Shown here one piece after another: positions 7,514-14,541 of a DNA stretch of 21,220 nt. The translations under genes and the position numbers were made by a program. Below the pieces are notes generated by a model. That model worked only from the letters and a program-made list of their open reading frames with translations, was not told the DNA's origin and did not search any database. This DNA comes from Clostridiales bacterium. GTDB lineage: Bacteria; Bacillota; Clostridia; Peptostreptococcales; Anaerovoracaceae. The first letter of the stretch is position 1, and every line of letters starts with the position of its first letter. Location: assembly GCA_012511395.1 (NCBI GenBank), contig JAAZGD010000023.1:1-21220 (forward strand), written 5' to 3'.

Positions 7514-7819
7514 GTGTTGTATATAGGAAGACACAACAGGATAAAATCTGAGGGCAGATTTATCGTCTTTCTGCTTACTGTAATGGTTTTAGTTGTTGTA
7601 TTAACAAACGGTGTAATGGGGTTGTCAAACGCAGACGGAATGACAAAGGATACATATATGACCGTAGAGGTTAAAGCCGGGGACACCTTGTGGGATATAG
7701 CAAAAACATATATGGGGACTAAGGAAGATATAAGAAAGTCTGTATATAGGCTTGAGAAGCTTAATGGCCTTAAAGCCGGTGATTTAGCACCCGGTATGGA
7801 GCTTTCAATACCCCTATAA
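7514..7819 (+). CDS. yneA: YneA-like LysM membrane protein, probable SOS cell-division inhibitor
   Basis: This 101-residue protein has a short basic N-terminus, one transmembrane helix (about residues 15-36) and a single LysM domain (about 50-100, VEVKAGDTLWDIA to PGMELSIPL) facing the cell wall. That layout and size match Bacillus YneA, which is induced by DNA damage and delays division until repair is complete. The start is GTG 7514 behind GGAGG at 7501-7505. The assignment is strengthened by two LexA-type boxes over its promoter. In Bacillus, yneA is divergent from lexA; no lexA is present here. A plain LysM protein without SOS function is the alternative. The gene converges on a metallophosphoesterase gene 33 bases away. 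Confidence 0.8.
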   Translation: MLYIGRHNRIKSEGRFIVFLLTVMVLVVVLTNGVMGLSNADGMTKDTYMTVEVKAGDTLWDIAKTYMGTKEDIRKSVYRLEKLNGLKAGDLAPGMELSIPL

Positions 7820-7820
7820 G

Positions 7821-7854
7821 AACTATTCCGAAAATTATGATTTTAGGAATAGTT
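7821..7854. repeat. Inverted repeat between convergent genes
   Basis: AACTATTCC (7821-7829) pairs with GGAATAGTT (7846-7854). Inside it, AAAAT pairs with ATTTT around a TATG loop, giving a long hairpin. It begins two bases after the LysM stop and includes part of the metallophosphoesterase stop. It may act as a bidirectional terminator, but there is no strong T tract on either side. Confidence 0.55.
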
Positions 7855-8815
7855 ACTCTACACCCATATCAGCCTCACAATGAGCGTTATCAGGTATGTT
7901 GTACTCATACTCATCGTACTTCTCTTTATCCCTGTACTCTTTTATATTTAAAGGTCCGCTTAAAACAGTTCTTTTAATAATCATGGTGCCGTCCTTCTTC
8001 GTGTTAACCCGCCATGTTATGAGGCACAAATGATTATTTTGCAATTCCAGGCAAAAGATACCTCTTGGGTTTACACAGCTGCCGCAATTAAAGTAGGCAT
8101 GCTCCCCTTTCAAAGGAAATTTCGGCCTGTGAGTATGGCCGCATATTAATATTGTTTTATGCTGATGTATCCAGCGGGCATACATTCTCTCTATCTTGTG
8201 ACGCTTTCGTCTGCTTTTGGCAGGACTTGCAGGGTTCTTTAAGCCTATAACGTGCATAAACCTCCACAAGAAACGTATCAGCACGAAGGATAAGAAATAC
8301 AGCTGGTCATTAAGAAGATCTCCCTGATGGCCGTGAATGGCAAAAAGCTCCTGCTTTGTCTTTTTTTCCTTAAAAAGCAGCGCTTCATGAAACTCTATAC
8401 CTGGAAACAAGTCTTCACAGGCGCCTAAATACTCGTCATATACGTGGTAAAGGTCCTTTTTAACTCTCTCCTTCTTGCGATAACAAATGTTATGGTTTCC
8501 AAAAAGCATTATCAGCCTTTTATCAAGGAAAAATTTTCGAAGCAAAGTAAAAGTGGGAAAGTGAGCATTTCTTATAACATCAAACTTCTTCTGTTCCCAC
8601 ATTTCATCGCCGTCACCTAATTCCACGTATGTAAAGTCGTTTTCGTAGTAATATTTAAGGGCGTAGTTGAATATATGTTTATTTCTGCCAAATTCATCTG
8701 AAAGGCTGTCATCGCCTCTATGTTGATCGCCGAAAAAAACATACTTGCTTTCCTTATCAAATTCTATTACAGTTGCGTTTTTGTAGGCTTCGTTTAATCT
8801 GTTAAATCCGCGCAT
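7853..8815 (-). CDS. Calcineurin-like metallophosphoesterase
   Basis: This is a 320-residue two-metal phosphoesterase. The motifs run in order: GDQH (Asp30, His32), GDGDEMWE (around Asp68), GNHN (Asn107, His108), HGHQGD (His161, His163) and GHTHRP (His227, His229). All metal ligands expected for the superfamily are present. Between motifs four and five, about residues 171-192, is a hydrophobic and aromatic stretch (QLYFLSFVLIRFLWRFMHVI). It is followed by basic residues and could be a membrane-associating cap like that of LpxH-type hydrolases; that comparison is inference. The substrate is unknown. The start abuts the ruvX stop directly, so it is the last gene of the alaS-ireB-ruvX transcript. 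Confidence 0.9.
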   Translation of the reverse strand: MRGFNRLNEAYKNATVIEFDKESKYVFFGDQHRGDDSLSDEFGRNKHIFNYALKYYYENDFTYVELGDGDEMWEQKKFDVIRNAHFPTFTLLRKFFLDKRLIMLFGNHNICYRKKERVKKDLYHVYDEYLGACEDLFPGIEFHEALLFKEKKTKQELFAIHGHQGDLLNDQLYFLSFVLIRFLWRFMHVIGLKNPASPAKSRRKRHKIERMYARWIHQHKTILICGHTHRPKFPLKGEHAYFNCGSCVNPRGIFCLELQNNHLCLITWRVNTKKDGTMIIKRTVLSGPLNIKEYRDKEKYDEYEYNIPDNAHCEADMGVE

Positions 8816-9268
8816 TTAGTAACCAGCTTCCTTTTTTTGAAAATTTACCCTGTCTAAAAAGCCCTGCAGTATAATTACCGCTGCCTGCTTGTCAATCACT
8901 TCTTTTCTCTTTTTCCTGGAGAGATTTCCTTCAATAAGCACCTTCTCCGCCATAGATGTTGTAAATCTTTCATCGAAGAGTACAACCTCATGGTTTTTAA
9001 TTCCCATGGAGCTGATTTTATTGGTTAACTTCTCTTTAAATTCCAGAATTTTTTCACCTTGAGCTGAAACGGAACCATCCATCATAAAGGGCATGCCAAT
9101 AACAGTAATACAGGTGCCATACTCTTTTATCAAATCTATGACGGCACCTGTATCCTTTTTAATTCCTGTCCTCTTTATGGTGGTAACTCCTGTAGCAGAT
9201 ATCATTAAATCGTCTGAAACAGATACTCCTATGGTTAAATCTCCTACATCAAGCCCAAGAGCCTTCAT
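8816..9268 (-). CDS. ruvX: YqgF/RuvX-family putative nuclease (pre-16S rRNA processing / Holliday junction resolvase)
   Basis: This 150-residue RNase H-fold protein belongs to the YqgF family, which matures the 5' end of 16S rRNA and was also proposed to resolve Holliday junctions. The conserved acidic sites are visible: Asp7 in GLDVGD, Glu in LFDERFTT, and Asp in EVIDKQAAVIILQGFLD. VIGMPFMMDGS matches the family VGLP segment. Length is normal. The start codon lies two bases after the ireB stop with no clear ribosome site, pointing to translational coupling. The alaS-ireB-ruvX order is widely conserved in Firmicutes. Confidence 0.95.
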   Translation of the reverse strand: MKALGLDVGDLTIGVSVSDDLMISATGVTTIKRTGIKKDTGAVIDLIKEYGTCITVIGMPFMMDGSVSAQGEKILEFKEKLTNKISSMGIKNHEVVLFDERFTTSMAEKVLIEGNLSRKKRKEVIDKQAAVIILQGFLDRVNFQKKEAGY

Positions 9269-9270
9269 AT

Positions 9271-9522
9271 CTATTTTGCAAGAAAAGCTTTTAATAGCTC
9301 TTCCACCAGGTCGTCTCTTTCAATATGGCGAATAAGATTTCTGGCATTGTTGTGACTTGTAATGTAAGAAGGATCACCTGACAGTATGTAACCTACCATC
9401 TGGTCTATGGAGTTGTACCCCTTCTCTTCCAGGGCATCATAAACAGCCCTTAGAATTTCATCAAGGGTTGGCTGTTCTGTCTTTTCCTTGTTCCCATCAA
9501 AAAAGATTGTGTTCCTTTCCAT
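9271..9522 (-). CDS. ireB: IreB family regulatory phosphoprotein (UPF0297)
   Basis: This 83-residue protein matches IreB/YrzL. In Enterococcus faecalis, IreB is a substrate of the Ser/Thr kinase IreK and lowers cephalosporin resistance. Family marks are the Thr-bearing N-terminus, LDEILRAVYDALEEKGYNSIDQMVGYILSGDPSYI and TSHNNARNLI. The ribosome site GGGAG lies five bases before ATG 9522. It sits between alaS and ruvX in the usual order. No Ser/Thr kinase is encoded in the window. Confidence 0.95.
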   Translation of the reverse strand: MERNTIFFDGNKEKTEQPTLDEILRAVYDALEEKGYNSIDQMVGYILSGDPSYITSHNNARNLIRHIERDDLVEELLKAFLAK

Positions 9523-9540
9523 GTGTCTCCCTTCCCTTCC

Positions 9541-9557
9541 GGGATAAATTATATCCC
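9541..9557. repeat. Short inverted repeat in the alaS-ireB gap
   Basis: GGGATA (9541-9546) and TATCCC (9552-9557) form a six-base stem around AATTA. On the - strand the loop region contains TATAAT (9553 to 9548), a possible -10 for ireB, but no matching -35 is seen. No T tract follows, so it is not a convincing terminator. Confidence 0.35.
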
Positions 9558-9576
9558 ATACGTTACGTCCATTATA

Positions 9577-12216
9577 CTAAACTGCTTCCTTGTTTTGCAA
9601 CATGTCATAAGCTTTTCTAAAAGCCATGTGAATTTTTTCAGGATCCGTGCCTCCGCCTTGAGCCATATCGGCTTTGCCGCCGCCTTTTCCGCCTCCTGCT
9701 TTTGCAATCTCTTTCATTATGTTTCCTGCGTGATAGCCCTTGTCCAAAAGCCCGTCAGCCACCGATACCATATAAGTAACCTTACTGTCCGTTGTGGATG
9801 AAAATACAATTATGCTGTTTCCAATTTGGTTTTTAATAATATCGGAAAGGCTTCTTAATTGATCAGCAGAAATGTCTTTAAAGCCATGAGTAACCAGTTT
9901 AACATCTCCAATATCCTTGCTGTCTTTTATTATCTCTGATATGTCATCTTCCATAGAATCCTTTTTAAACCTGTCCACTTCCTTTTCCAGAACCTTTATC
10001 TCGCCTACCAGAGCCTTAACCTTCATAAGGAGGTTGTCTTTACCTGTCTTCATAGCACTGGAGGCTTCTGTTAAAACTGCTTCGGCGCTGTTTAAGGCGG
10101 AAAGAACGCCTAAGGAGGTCACAGCTTCTATTCTTCTTACACCTGAAGCCACTCCCGTTTCCGAAATAATTTTAAAGGCTCCTATCTGGCCTGCATTTTT
10201 TACGTGAGTGCCGCCGCAAAGTTCACTGCTGTAGCTTCCCACGCTGACTACTCTTACTATGTTATCGTACTTCTCATCAAAAAGTGCTACCACGCCTTTG
10301 TTCAAGGCATCATTTATCTCCATGATTTCAGTATTTACAGGAGGGACATAGCTTATTTGCTCATTTACTAAAGTTTCAGTTTTCATTATTTCGTCTTTGG
10401 TCATGGCGCTGTAGTGATTGAAGTCAAAGCGCAAGCCCTCAGGTGAAACACTGCTTCCTGCCTGCTTAACATGATCTCCTAAAACCTCCTTTAAAGCTTT
10501 ATGAAGAAGATGGGTAGCAGTATGATTGGCAGCGGTTAAGTTTCTTCTGGAAACTGTAACAAGAGTTTTAACTTTATGGTCTCTTTTTAAAATCCCCTGT
10601 TTTATGTGAACCTTGTGAAGGTAGATGTTCTTATGATTGGTCACCTCCAAAACTTCCACAGCACAATTGTCTGAGTACATTACTCCTGTATCTGTAGTCT
10701 GTCCTCCTCCTTCTGCATAGAAAGGAGTCCTGTCTAAAATCAGAAAAGCCGTATCTCCTTCCCTAACTTCCTTTACCTCTTTGTTGTCCTTGAAAAGGTT
10801 TAGAACCCTGCCCTCATCCTCCAGGGTTTCATATCCTGTAAATATGGTTTCGGGAACATTCTCAAGGCTTAAGGTCTCCTCCTCCCAGCCAAAGTCGCCC
10901 TCTTCTTTTCTGGCCTCCCTTGCCTGCTGCTTCTGATGCTCCATAAATGATTCGAAGCCTTCCTTATCAAGGGTTAAATCCTTTTCCAGAAGAATTTCTT
11001 CTGTAAGCTCAATTGGGAAACCGTAAGTGTCATAAAGCTTAAAGGCCAATTCACCTTTCAAAATTGTGTCTCCCGATTTTAAAAGGTCGTCTACATACTC
11101 ATGGATTATGTCTTCACCCTGCTTAATGGTGGAGCTGAATTTTTCCTCTTCCACATTTATGATTTTATGTATGTAATCCTCCCTTTCAGAAAGTTCAGGA
11201 TAGGCATCCTTTGAAACCATAACCACCAGCTTTGAAAGATCGGCTAAAAATGTGCCCTCAATTCCAAGGAGCCTTCCATGCCTTGCAGCCCTTCTTAAAA
11301 GCCTTCTAAGGACGTATCCCCTGCCCTCGTTACCGGGCAGGATATCGTCTGCCACCATAAAGGTAATGCTCCTTAAGTGGTCGGTGATGATCCTTATGGA
11401 AACATCATCCTTTGATTTCCCGAAGGTGTATGTTTTCCCGCTCTTTTCACATATTCCGTCAATTATGTATTTAATTGTGTCTACGGCAAAGATGGAGTCC
11501 ACATCCTGCATGATTAAAGCGATTCTTTCAAGCCCCATGCCTGTATCTATGTTCTTGTGTTCAAGCTCTGAATAAACTCCTTGGTCATCTTTATTAAACT
11601 GCGTGAACACATGGTTCCAGAACTCCAAGTATCTGTCACAGTCACATCCGGGCATGCAGCCTTCCCTGCCGCATCCGTACTCTTCACCTCTGTCATAGTA
11701 GACTTCCGAACATGGACCGCAAGGGCCCGTTCCGATTTCCCAGAAATTATCTTCTTTACCAAGCTTTACAATTCTCTCTTTTGGCATCTTAATATCATTC
11801 AGCCATATATCATAGGCTTCGTCATCTTCTTCGTATACAGAGGCCCACAGCCTGTCTACAGGCATGTTTAAGTAGTCCGTAATAAACTCAAAGCCCCATA
11901 TGAGAGATTCCTTTTTAAAATAGTCTCCGAAACTGAAACTTCCCAGCATTTCAAAGAAGGTGCCATGCCTGTCCGTATAGCCTACATTGTCAATATCTCC
12001 CGTTCTTATACACTTTTGGCACGTAGTCATCCTTTTATTCGGAGGAGTCTTTAACCCGGCGAAATAAGGCTTTAGGGGGGCCATTCCGGAGTTGATAATG
12101 AGAAGGCTTTTATCGCCTTCCGGTATTAGGGAATAGCTTTGCCTTCTTAAATGGTCCTTGGATTCATAAAATGAGAGGAACATCTCTCTCAGACGATTTA
12201 ATCCTATTTTTTCCAT
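9577..12216 (-). CDS. alaS: Alanine--tRNA ligase
   Basis: AlaS charges tRNA-Ala and edits mischarged Ser and Gly. The 879-residue product has the full domain set. The catalytic class II core occupies about residues 1-240, with motifs around RMTTCQKCIRTGDIDNVG and TGMGLERIA. The tRNA-recognition domain includes GNEGRGYVLRRLLRRAARHG. The editing domain has HTATH (His565, His569) and CGGTH (Cys667, His671), nearly the same numbering as in E. coli. A glycine-rich C-Ala tail (GGGKGGGKADMAQGGG) closes the protein. ATG 12216 starts the conserved LNRLREMFLSFY segment. Its nearest Shine-Dalgarno, GGAAAGG, is about 13 bases away, and a seven-codon ORF ends on the start codon. No T-box leader fits the 64-base gap upstream. 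Confidence 0.98.
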   Translation of the reverse strand: MEKIGLNRLREMFLSFYESKDHLRRQSYSLIPEGDKSLLIINSGMAPLKPYFAGLKTPPNKRMTTCQKCIRTGDIDNVGYTDRHGTFFEMLGSFSFGDYFKKESLIWGFEFITDYLNMPVDRLWASVYEEDDEAYDIWLNDIKMPKERIVKLGKEDNFWEIGTGPCGPCSEVYYDRGEEYGCGREGCMPGCDCDRYLEFWNHVFTQFNKDDQGVYSELEHKNIDTGMGLERIALIMQDVDSIFAVDTIKYIIDGICEKSGKTYTFGKSKDDVSIRIITDHLRSITFMVADDILPGNEGRGYVLRRLLRRAARHGRLLGIEGTFLADLSKLVVMVSKDAYPELSEREDYIHKIINVEEEKFSSTIKQGEDIIHEYVDDLLKSGDTILKGELAFKLYDTYGFPIELTEEILLEKDLTLDKEGFESFMEHQKQQAREARKEEGDFGWEEETLSLENVPETIFTGYETLEDEGRVLNLFKDNKEVKEVREGDTAFLILDRTPFYAEGGGQTTDTGVMYSDNCAVEVLEVTNHKNIYLHKVHIKQGILKRDHKVKTLVTVSRRNLTAANHTATHLLHKALKEVLGDHVKQAGSSVSPEGLRFDFNHYSAMTKDEIMKTETLVNEQISYVPPVNTEIMEINDALNKGVVALFDEKYDNIVRVVSVGSYSSELCGGTHVKNAGQIGAFKIISETGVASGVRRIEAVTSLGVLSALNSAEAVLTEASSAMKTGKDNLLMKVKALVGEIKVLEKEVDRFKKDSMEDDISEIIKDSKDIGDVKLVTHGFKDISADQLRSLSDIIKNQIGNSIIVFSSTTDSKVTYMVSVADGLLDKGYHAGNIMKEIAKAGGGKGGGKADMAQGGGTDPEKIHMAFRKAYDMLQNKEAV

Positions 12217-12239
12217 TAATAATTAAAAAACCTTTCCAT
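12216..12239 (-). CDS. Possible seven-codon upstream ORF coupled to alaS
   Basis: ATG 12239 opens a short frame (MERFFNY) whose TAA overlaps the alaS ATG as TAATG. AGG lies nine bases upstream of it. The purine run that would serve alaS falls inside this mini-ORF. It may couple translation into alaS, or be chance; the peptide has no Ala codons, so classical attenuation is unlikely. Confidence 0.25.
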   Translation of the reverse strand: MERFFNY

Positions 12240-12255
12240 TTATGGTAACCTGTTC

Positions 12256-12284
12256 ATTTTATATGAAAGAGCTTCTTTCTTCAA
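12256..12284 (-). promoter_or_regulatory. Candidate promoter of alaS
   Basis: On the - strand, TTGAAG (12284-12279) and TAAAAT (12261-12256) are separated by 17 bases. The -35 overlaps the end of the upstream isomerase gene. This would give alaS-ireB-ruvX its own start point apart from the aldolase operon. The spacer includes the dyad GAAAGA AGC TCTTTC. Confidence 0.4.
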
Positions 12285-13318
12285 GCAGAATCAGGATATT
12301 CACTGATTTTTAAGGGCTCAAATATGCCTTTATCCGTTATGATACCTGTTATGTATAAAGGCGGAGTAATATCGAAGGCAGGATAATAGCCCTTCACCCC
12401 TTCCTTTGCTATGGGAATGCCTTTGAAAGAAAGAAGTTCCACAGGATCTCTGTATTCTATCTTCACATCCTGAGGCGTTTTCGCATTTCTGTCAGGGCCG
12501 TAGCTTAAGGCATAATAAGGTACGCCGTAGGTTTTGGAAAGAATGGCATTTTGCAATGTGCCTACTTTGTTCACCACATGGCCTGACATGGTCACTCTGT
12601 CAGTCCCCGTTAAAAATACATTTACAAGATCTTTTGAAAATACCTCTGCCACCATGCTGTCTGAGATTAAGGTGACGGGAATATCCATATCGTGAAGAAC
12701 TGAAGCTGTAAGCTTTGCCCCTTGCAGATAAGGCCTTGTTTCAGTGGAAAAGGCTTTCAATTTTTTCCCCTCATCTTTTGCCTTAATAAGTAAATAGACT
12801 AAAGTTGTTTCAGGAAAACAGTGAGTCAGTATGGTGTCACCGTCTTTTAATACTACTGAACCGACTTCGGCCAAAGCCAGACTTTCATAATGCCTTTTCA
12901 TAATTAGATGGTCTATAAAAGAAAGGACAATATCAAAGGCTGATGTATCCTTTTTATTATCGTAATCCTGGTAATATTTCAAAAGTGATGTAACGGCTTC
13001 TCTGATTTCATGGTTTGTAGGCCTTGTATTTATCAGCCTCTCCCCTGCTCTTTCAAGCTCCTCTTTTACATTTTCAACCTTTGCAGCTTTTGCAGCCAGA
13101 GCCATACCGTATAAAGCTAAATATCTTGGACCAAGGCTTTGAGTTACCATATCGGTAATGGCTTTTGCCACCTCTTCACAGTCCTTTAATTCCAGAAACT
13201 CTATGTTTTGAGGATACTTTCTTCTGTCCAAAACGTAAACTCTGTTGTTTTCGTACCGCACTACATTTTCAGGCCTTACGAGAAAGGGCATTTTTTCAAG
13301 AAAGCTGTCAGGAATCAT
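12281..13318 (-). CDS. MtnA/eIF2B-alpha family aldose-1-phosphate isomerase
   Basis: This 345-residue protein belongs to the family of S-methyl-5-thioribose-1-phosphate isomerase MtnA, the related 5-deoxyribose-1-phosphate isomerase and archaeal ribose-1,5-bisphosphate isomerase. These open a pentose-1-phosphate ring to the ketose. The catalytic pair is present: Cys167 in THCFPETT and Asp240 in GTDRV. So are STETRPYLQGAKLTA, VVNKVGT and YPAFDITPPLYI. The THC segment departs from the usual MtnA THCN-A-G form, so it belongs to a divergent clade and the substrate is uncertain. ATG 13318 overlaps the aldolase stop (ATGA). The product ketose-1-phosphate would be the aldolase substrate, pointing to methylthioribose or 5-deoxyribose disposal. 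No kinase (MtnK/DrdK) is nearby. Confidence 0.85.
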   Translation of the reverse strand: MIPDSFLEKMPFLVRPENVVRYENNRVYVLDRRKYPQNIEFLELKDCEEVAKAITDMVTQSLGPRYLALYGMALAAKAAKVENVKEELERAGERLINTRPTNHEIREAVTSLLKYYQDYDNKKDTSAFDIVLSFIDHLIMKRHYESLALAEVGSVVLKDGDTILTHCFPETTLVYLLIKAKDEGKKLKAFSTETRPYLQGAKLTASVLHDMDIPVTLISDSMVAEVFSKDLVNVFLTGTDRVTMSGHVVNKVGTLQNAILSKTYGVPYYALSYGPDRNAKTPQDVKIEYRDPVELLSFKGIPIAKEGVKGYYPAFDITPPLYITGIITDKGIFEPLKISEYPDSA

Positions 13319-13938
13319 TTCTTTACCGTCTCCTTTGTAATAAGTGAGGGATTGCCCAGGTTTTTTGCCACAAAGTAAGCTTTTGCCCCAACCTCAAGGT
13401 TTGATGCCAGATTAAAGGCCTCCGTCAGACAATTGCCTAAAGCCACAAGACCGTGGTTTTTTAATATTACAGCCTTACTCCCCGTCTCCTTCAAAAGCCT
13501 TACACTTTCCTCAGCTAATAGTTGGGAGCCGGGCATAAGAAAGTTTTCAGTTACGGGAACAGGTGTAAAACCTGATACAAAGCTTTCCACCGATAAGAGA
13601 GGAAGCTCCTTTAAAACAGAAGAAACTCCTATGATGTAAGGAGAATGAGTATGGATTACCCCATTGATATTTGGAAAAGCCTTATATATTTTTTGGTGAA
13701 GCTTGTACTCGCTGGAATAAGGGCCGTTATTAGAAAGCACGTTTCCCGAAAGATCGCAAAGAACAAGATCCTCTAAAGAAAGGTTAAAATACGTTCCCCC
13801 GGAAGGCGTAATAATGATTTCATTTTCCGAAACCCGTATGCTTTGATTTCCCGAGGCGCCGTTTACAAGAGCCTCTTTGTAAAGTGCAGTTATTACAGAA
13901 AATAACAACTCCCTTTCCTTTTCGTAACCTGATTTCAC
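13315..13938 (-). CDS. Class II (zinc) aldolase, FucA/MtnB-like
   Basis: This 207-residue protein is a class II aldolase/adducin family member. The zinc and catalytic residues are visible: Glu77 in YSSEYKLH, His96 and His98 in VIHTHSPY, and His162 in LKNHGLVALG. The phosphate-binding GASGNQSIR and TPSGG also match. Such enzymes cleave fuculose-, deoxyribulose- or methylthioribulose-1-phosphate to dihydroxyacetone phosphate and an aldehyde; MtnB is a dehydratase in the same fold. Next to the isomerase, an aldolase acting in a DHAP shunt is the best guess. It starts with GTG 13938, overlapping the nuclease stop by four bases, with an AAAGAGGGCAGG-like purine run upstream. Confidence 0.88.
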   Translation of the reverse strand: MKSGYEKERELLFSVITALYKEALVNGASGNQSIRVSENEIIITPSGGTYFNLSLEDLVLCDLSGNVLSNNGPYSSEYKLHQKIYKAFPNINGVIHTHSPYIIGVSSVLKELPLLSVESFVSGFTPVPVTENFLMPGSQLLAEESVRLLKETGSKAVILKNHGLVALGNCLTEAFNLASNLEVGAKAYFVAKNLGNPSLITKETVKK

Positions 13939-14426
13939 ATTCCTTCACCTGCCCTCTTTATCTCATTTTCGTACTTTACGTTAGGCCATACTCTATAAGG
14001 TACAGCATAGCCTTTTTCCACAAGAAGTATATTGATCATCACATATTCCTCATTATCCTTTATATATACGTATGCAAGAAGCCTGTCATACTGATCCCGT
14101 TTTTCCACATCGTATTCTAAAAATACCTTTTTTTTATCCAAAAGGTTGTGTACATATATAGAGGCTGTTATGCCCTCTTCCGTAATTCTGTCAGGATTGT
14201 CGGAAACACTTTCCGGAGCATCGATTCCTATAAGCCTAATTCTTTCTCTTATTCCATCTACCTTGCAGATTACTGTGTCTCCATCCACCACCCTTTCAAC
14301 AGTATAAGGGCCCTTTATTAAAGCTTCATCAAGGGAGTTTTCAGGTCCTTGGAAGTGGGGGGTTATAAAGTAAAATAGAAGTGAAAGCACTACAAGAGCC
14401 ACAAGGACCGGTTTTAATATTTTCAT
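13935..14426 (-). CDS. Membrane-anchored or exported thermonuclease (SNase) homologue
   Basis: This is a staphylococcal-nuclease-like protein of about 163 residues with an N-terminal hydrophobic helix (KPVLVALVVLSLLFYFITP) that acts as signal or anchor, so it works outside the membrane. The SNase motifs are intact: VVDGDT (calcium Asp), RLIGIDAPES with the first catalytic Arg, Glu in the ITEEGITAS helix, and EKRDQYDRLLAYVY with the second catalytic Arg. It probably degrades extracellular DNA or RNA. It ends with KRAGEGM just where family members usually have a final Trp; the TGA overlaps the aldolase GTG. ATG 14426 is chosen; TTG 14432 is possible and is closer to AAAGGG. It is the first gene of the - strand run. 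Confidence 0.88.
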   Translation of the reverse strand: MKILKPVLVALVVLSLLFYFITPHFQGPENSLDEALIKGPYTVERVVDGDTVICKVDGIRERIRLIGIDAPESVSDNPDRITEEGITASIYVHNLLDKKKVFLEYDVEKRDQYDRLLAYVYIKDNEEYVMINILLVEKGYAVPYRVWPNVKYENEIKRAGEGM

Positions 14427-14452
14427 AAACAATAAATCCCTTTCAAATAATT

Positions 14453-14461
14453 ATCATACCA
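14453..14461 (-). promoter_or_regulatory. Extended -10 element for the nuclease operon
   Basis: On the - strand TGGTATGAT (14461 to 14453) is an extended -10 (TGn plus TATGAT). It lies in the left arm of a palindrome and about 27 bases before the nuclease start. No good -35 is seen. Confidence 0.45.
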
Positions 14462-14493
14462 TATTTTAAAAGGCAGTGCCTTTTTTATGGTAT
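14456..14493. repeat. Palindrome between divergent genes, possible operator
   Basis: ATACCAT (14456-14462) pairs with ATGGTAT (14487-14493), and inside it AAAAGGC (14468-14474) pairs with GCCTTTT (14478-14484). Both outer arms overlap extended -10 elements pointing outward. The inner part followed by TTTTTT resembles a terminator, but both predicted transcripts start outside it. Confidence 0.65.
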
Positions 14494-14496
14494 AAT
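14488..14496 (+). promoter_or_regulatory. Extended -10 promoter of the aldo/keto reductase
   Basis: TGGTATAAT at 14488-14496 is a perfect extended -10 (TGn-TATAAT). The expected start of transcription is near 14503, leaving a leader of about 39 bases with AAGGAG before ATG 14542. No consensus -35 is present; that position lies inside the palindrome. Confidence 0.6.
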
Positions 14497-14541
14497 CCTT
14501 TCATTAAGTCAAACCAAAGATATGGAAATTTAAGGAGAAAA

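Noticed and set aside
12217..12280. T-box or other riboswitch upstream of alaS
   Set aside because: The gap to the isomerase gene is only 64 bases, and there is no specifier stem, T-box sequence or terminator/antiterminator pair.
13935..13940. Truncated thermonuclease with TGA at the usual terminal Trp
   Set aside because: All catalytic residues are present, and the loss amounts to a residue or two. The TGA forms a normal overlap with the aldolase GTG.
14468..14486. Intrinsic terminator between nuclease and reductase genes
   Set aside because: The genes diverge from this point, so no transcript in the window needs ending there. The dyad fits better as part of a divergent control region.
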